Assembly: GCA_916610825.1 (NCBI GenBank)
Contig: OU744448.1
Location: 11,598,125 to 11,662,124 of the forward strand
Direction: 5' to 3'
Source: Haliclystus octoradiatus
Taxonomy: Eukaryota > Cnidaria > Staurozoa > Stauromedusae > Haliclystidae
Length of the DNA: 64,000 bases
Below the pieces are notes generated by a model. The model ran no database searches. It saw only the letters and a program-made list of their open reading frames with translations, and was not told the DNA's origin. Positions 62,440 to 64,000 of this stretch are shown piece by piece. The stretch's first letter is position 1; the number at the start of each line of letters is the position of its first letter. Both the position numbers and the translations under genes were made by a program.

Positions 62440-64000
62440 CTAGTAGAGTGTTTGAAAATGGAGTTATTAGATTTGTATAAACAAAATATGGATAAAATTC
62501 AACAAAGAAACTAAGGAAGGAGCATTGGCAATTTTGCTGGCATATGCACAGTAACATTAGTCAGCAATACCATACTGTAGTACTACCAATTGTTTATGAA
62601 CAGATAGTACATCTACATTTTGAAAAGACATATAATAAAATTTTTATACTGTAATGATTTATTAATAATAGTGGGGCAGATAAAGGTCCAAAATCAGCAA
62701 TATACTGCAAATTGTGATACGAGTATAAATTTAGTATCAAACGAAAAATCATTGTTTATACTTAAAATAGAGCCCGTGACCCCATCCAGATTCAGCCTGA
62801 GTGCCGAGAAAATGGCATCCAAAGTTTGGTTCCACCTACGTCCGTTTCACTGAAAAATTGCGAATGTGGTGAAATATTTTTGAATAGAATACACATAATT
62901 ACTAATTTTATTATTATAATGATATTATTAAAACTCCCACTTTTGTTCTACAGAAATATTTTGTGTAAATCTATATCATTACACAATATGATAAATATGC
63001 GCATGCGCAGTACAAATTTCTGAATTTCGGAATTGTTGCGTTATTAATGATTATATATGTAGTATTGATATTGAAGTGGCTTAGGGACTGAAAAATTGAT
63101 GTTTTTCTACACAATCAAGACATTTTCTATTCAATTAGGATTTATTATGTATGTCTATCCCGATATGATTTGTAAATAAATTATATTAAAGGTGATAATA
63201 TAGGGCTTTTGCCTCCCACGTTTACTCTCAGTATACCATATCAAATTAAACAAGTATGAGAATAGAAATATGCTAATACGATAAGAATGATCATACGCCA
63301 GAACTTAATTATGGTTTTTATTAGGAGCTATTTTAAAGTTAAGTATTGAAAGTGCCGCAATACTAATTTAGATTTACAATATTTAAAGAATACTTGGAAG
63401 CAGAAACATTTATTGAATAATTCGTTTTTCTGGCAATGCTTTTTATCTTGTTCATACTCTGCTTTTTGGCGATTATTGTTACTTTTAATAATTTTATAAT
63501 AAAGAAGCTTTGGTCTGATTTCCCTTTCTTCATCCCTTTCACTAGGCAGGAGTTCCGTGCCAGTGACGAGGATCCAATCCTTTAAGTTAGTAGCGGACGC
63601 CTATATAAACTTTATGTGCTCTGACCACAGCCGTAACTACAGGATTTTGACTGGGGTGTTTAGTCAATTTTGCCCGAAACAAAGGTGTGGCATTTGCATA
63701 TTTGGGAGCTTCGGTATTGTAACTTTTGTGTACATTTTGCAATTTTTCGTCTCAAAATTGCCCGAAATTTGATTCAAAACTTAGTATGGGAGTGTGAAGT
63801 CTATCTAATGCATGCAACAATTGTGTACAAGTTTAGCGACGACACAAAAACCCATTCTGTGCGTTACATATCAAATGATTTGAAAGCAGATAATCTCGTT
63901 ATTTTTGGGTAAGTAATGACTTCATGACTTTACATCTGTGGAGGTACGCGACATTGAGTCGGGTATGGCACCGAGAAGCAGGACGGAAGAGAAACCGTGC
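62440..64000. other. Upstream region of LARP1
   Basis: Acceptor TCTACTAG ends at 62440 (minus sense), so sequence upstream is intron or promoter. I find no convincing upstream coding exon. An NRF1 consensus at 62998-63009 could mark a promoter. The open frames at 63557-63912 have no recognisable domain. Confidence 0.4.
62998..63009. promoter_or_regulatory. NRF1-like site upstream of LARP1
   Basis: Perfect TGCGCATGCGCA palindrome, 560 bp upstream of the first visible LARP1 exon. NRF1 sites are common in housekeeping promoters. This is a single motif in AT-rich DNA where CpG-containing strings are uncommon. Confidence 0.4.

Overview
The window is AT-rich animal nuclear DNA, probably from an invertebrate. 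Five protein-coding genes are split by GT-AG introns and match conserved metazoan families. Between and inside them lie many DNA transposons, MITEs, LINE remnants, SINE-like pieces and one LTR element. I see no operon, CRISPR or prokaryotic organisation. The exact phylum cannot be fixed from sequence alone. Single genes for NDFIP and LARP1 and marine-invertebrate-style repeats suit an invertebrate, possibly a deuterostome such as a tunicate; this is inference.

Layout: 1-9.05 kb holds the 3' part of a Goliath-type RING-H2 E3 ligase gene (+), whose introns carry a hAT MITE with a second MITE nested in it and a 2-kb TTAA-flanked palindrome. 9-23 kb has no host gene that I recognise. It is a repeat field: a tRNA-like SINE head, a TIR element at 11 kb, a 5-kb array of ~190-bp units with a 2.5-kb palindromic element inserted, GCCAGC-rich repeats, a Harbinger-like element, and an L2/CR1-like LINE ending in 97 ATT units. 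23.5-30.1 kb is a COMM-domain gene, best match COMMD6 (+), with a probable GC-AG intron. 32.4-37.4 kb is an NDFIP1/2 orthologue (-). 38.1-42.0 kb is a second Harbinger-like copy split by a young-looking Ty3/Gypsy-type LTR element. 42-46 kb is a foldback cluster interrupted by a hAT MITE and a MULE relic. 48.0-48.8 kb is a small two-exon gene with a YbaY-like beta domain (-). 50.1-62.4 kb is LARP1 (-) with 16 coding exons, from the La motif to the DM15 repeats and a basic tail; its introns carry MITEs, a LINE relic and a 1.6-kb hAT-type foldback element.

The host genes do not form a pathway. RING E3 and NDFIP both concern ubiquitin ligation at membranes, COMMD6 belongs to the COMMD/Commander trafficking group, and LARP1 controls TOP mRNA translation; I read their proximity as chance. 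The most informative features are the transposon insertions whose empty sites are also present in the window: hAT copy 1 against copy 2, Harbinger copy 1 against copy 2, and the 190-bp unit with and without the palindrome. They allow target duplications and order of insertion to be read directly.
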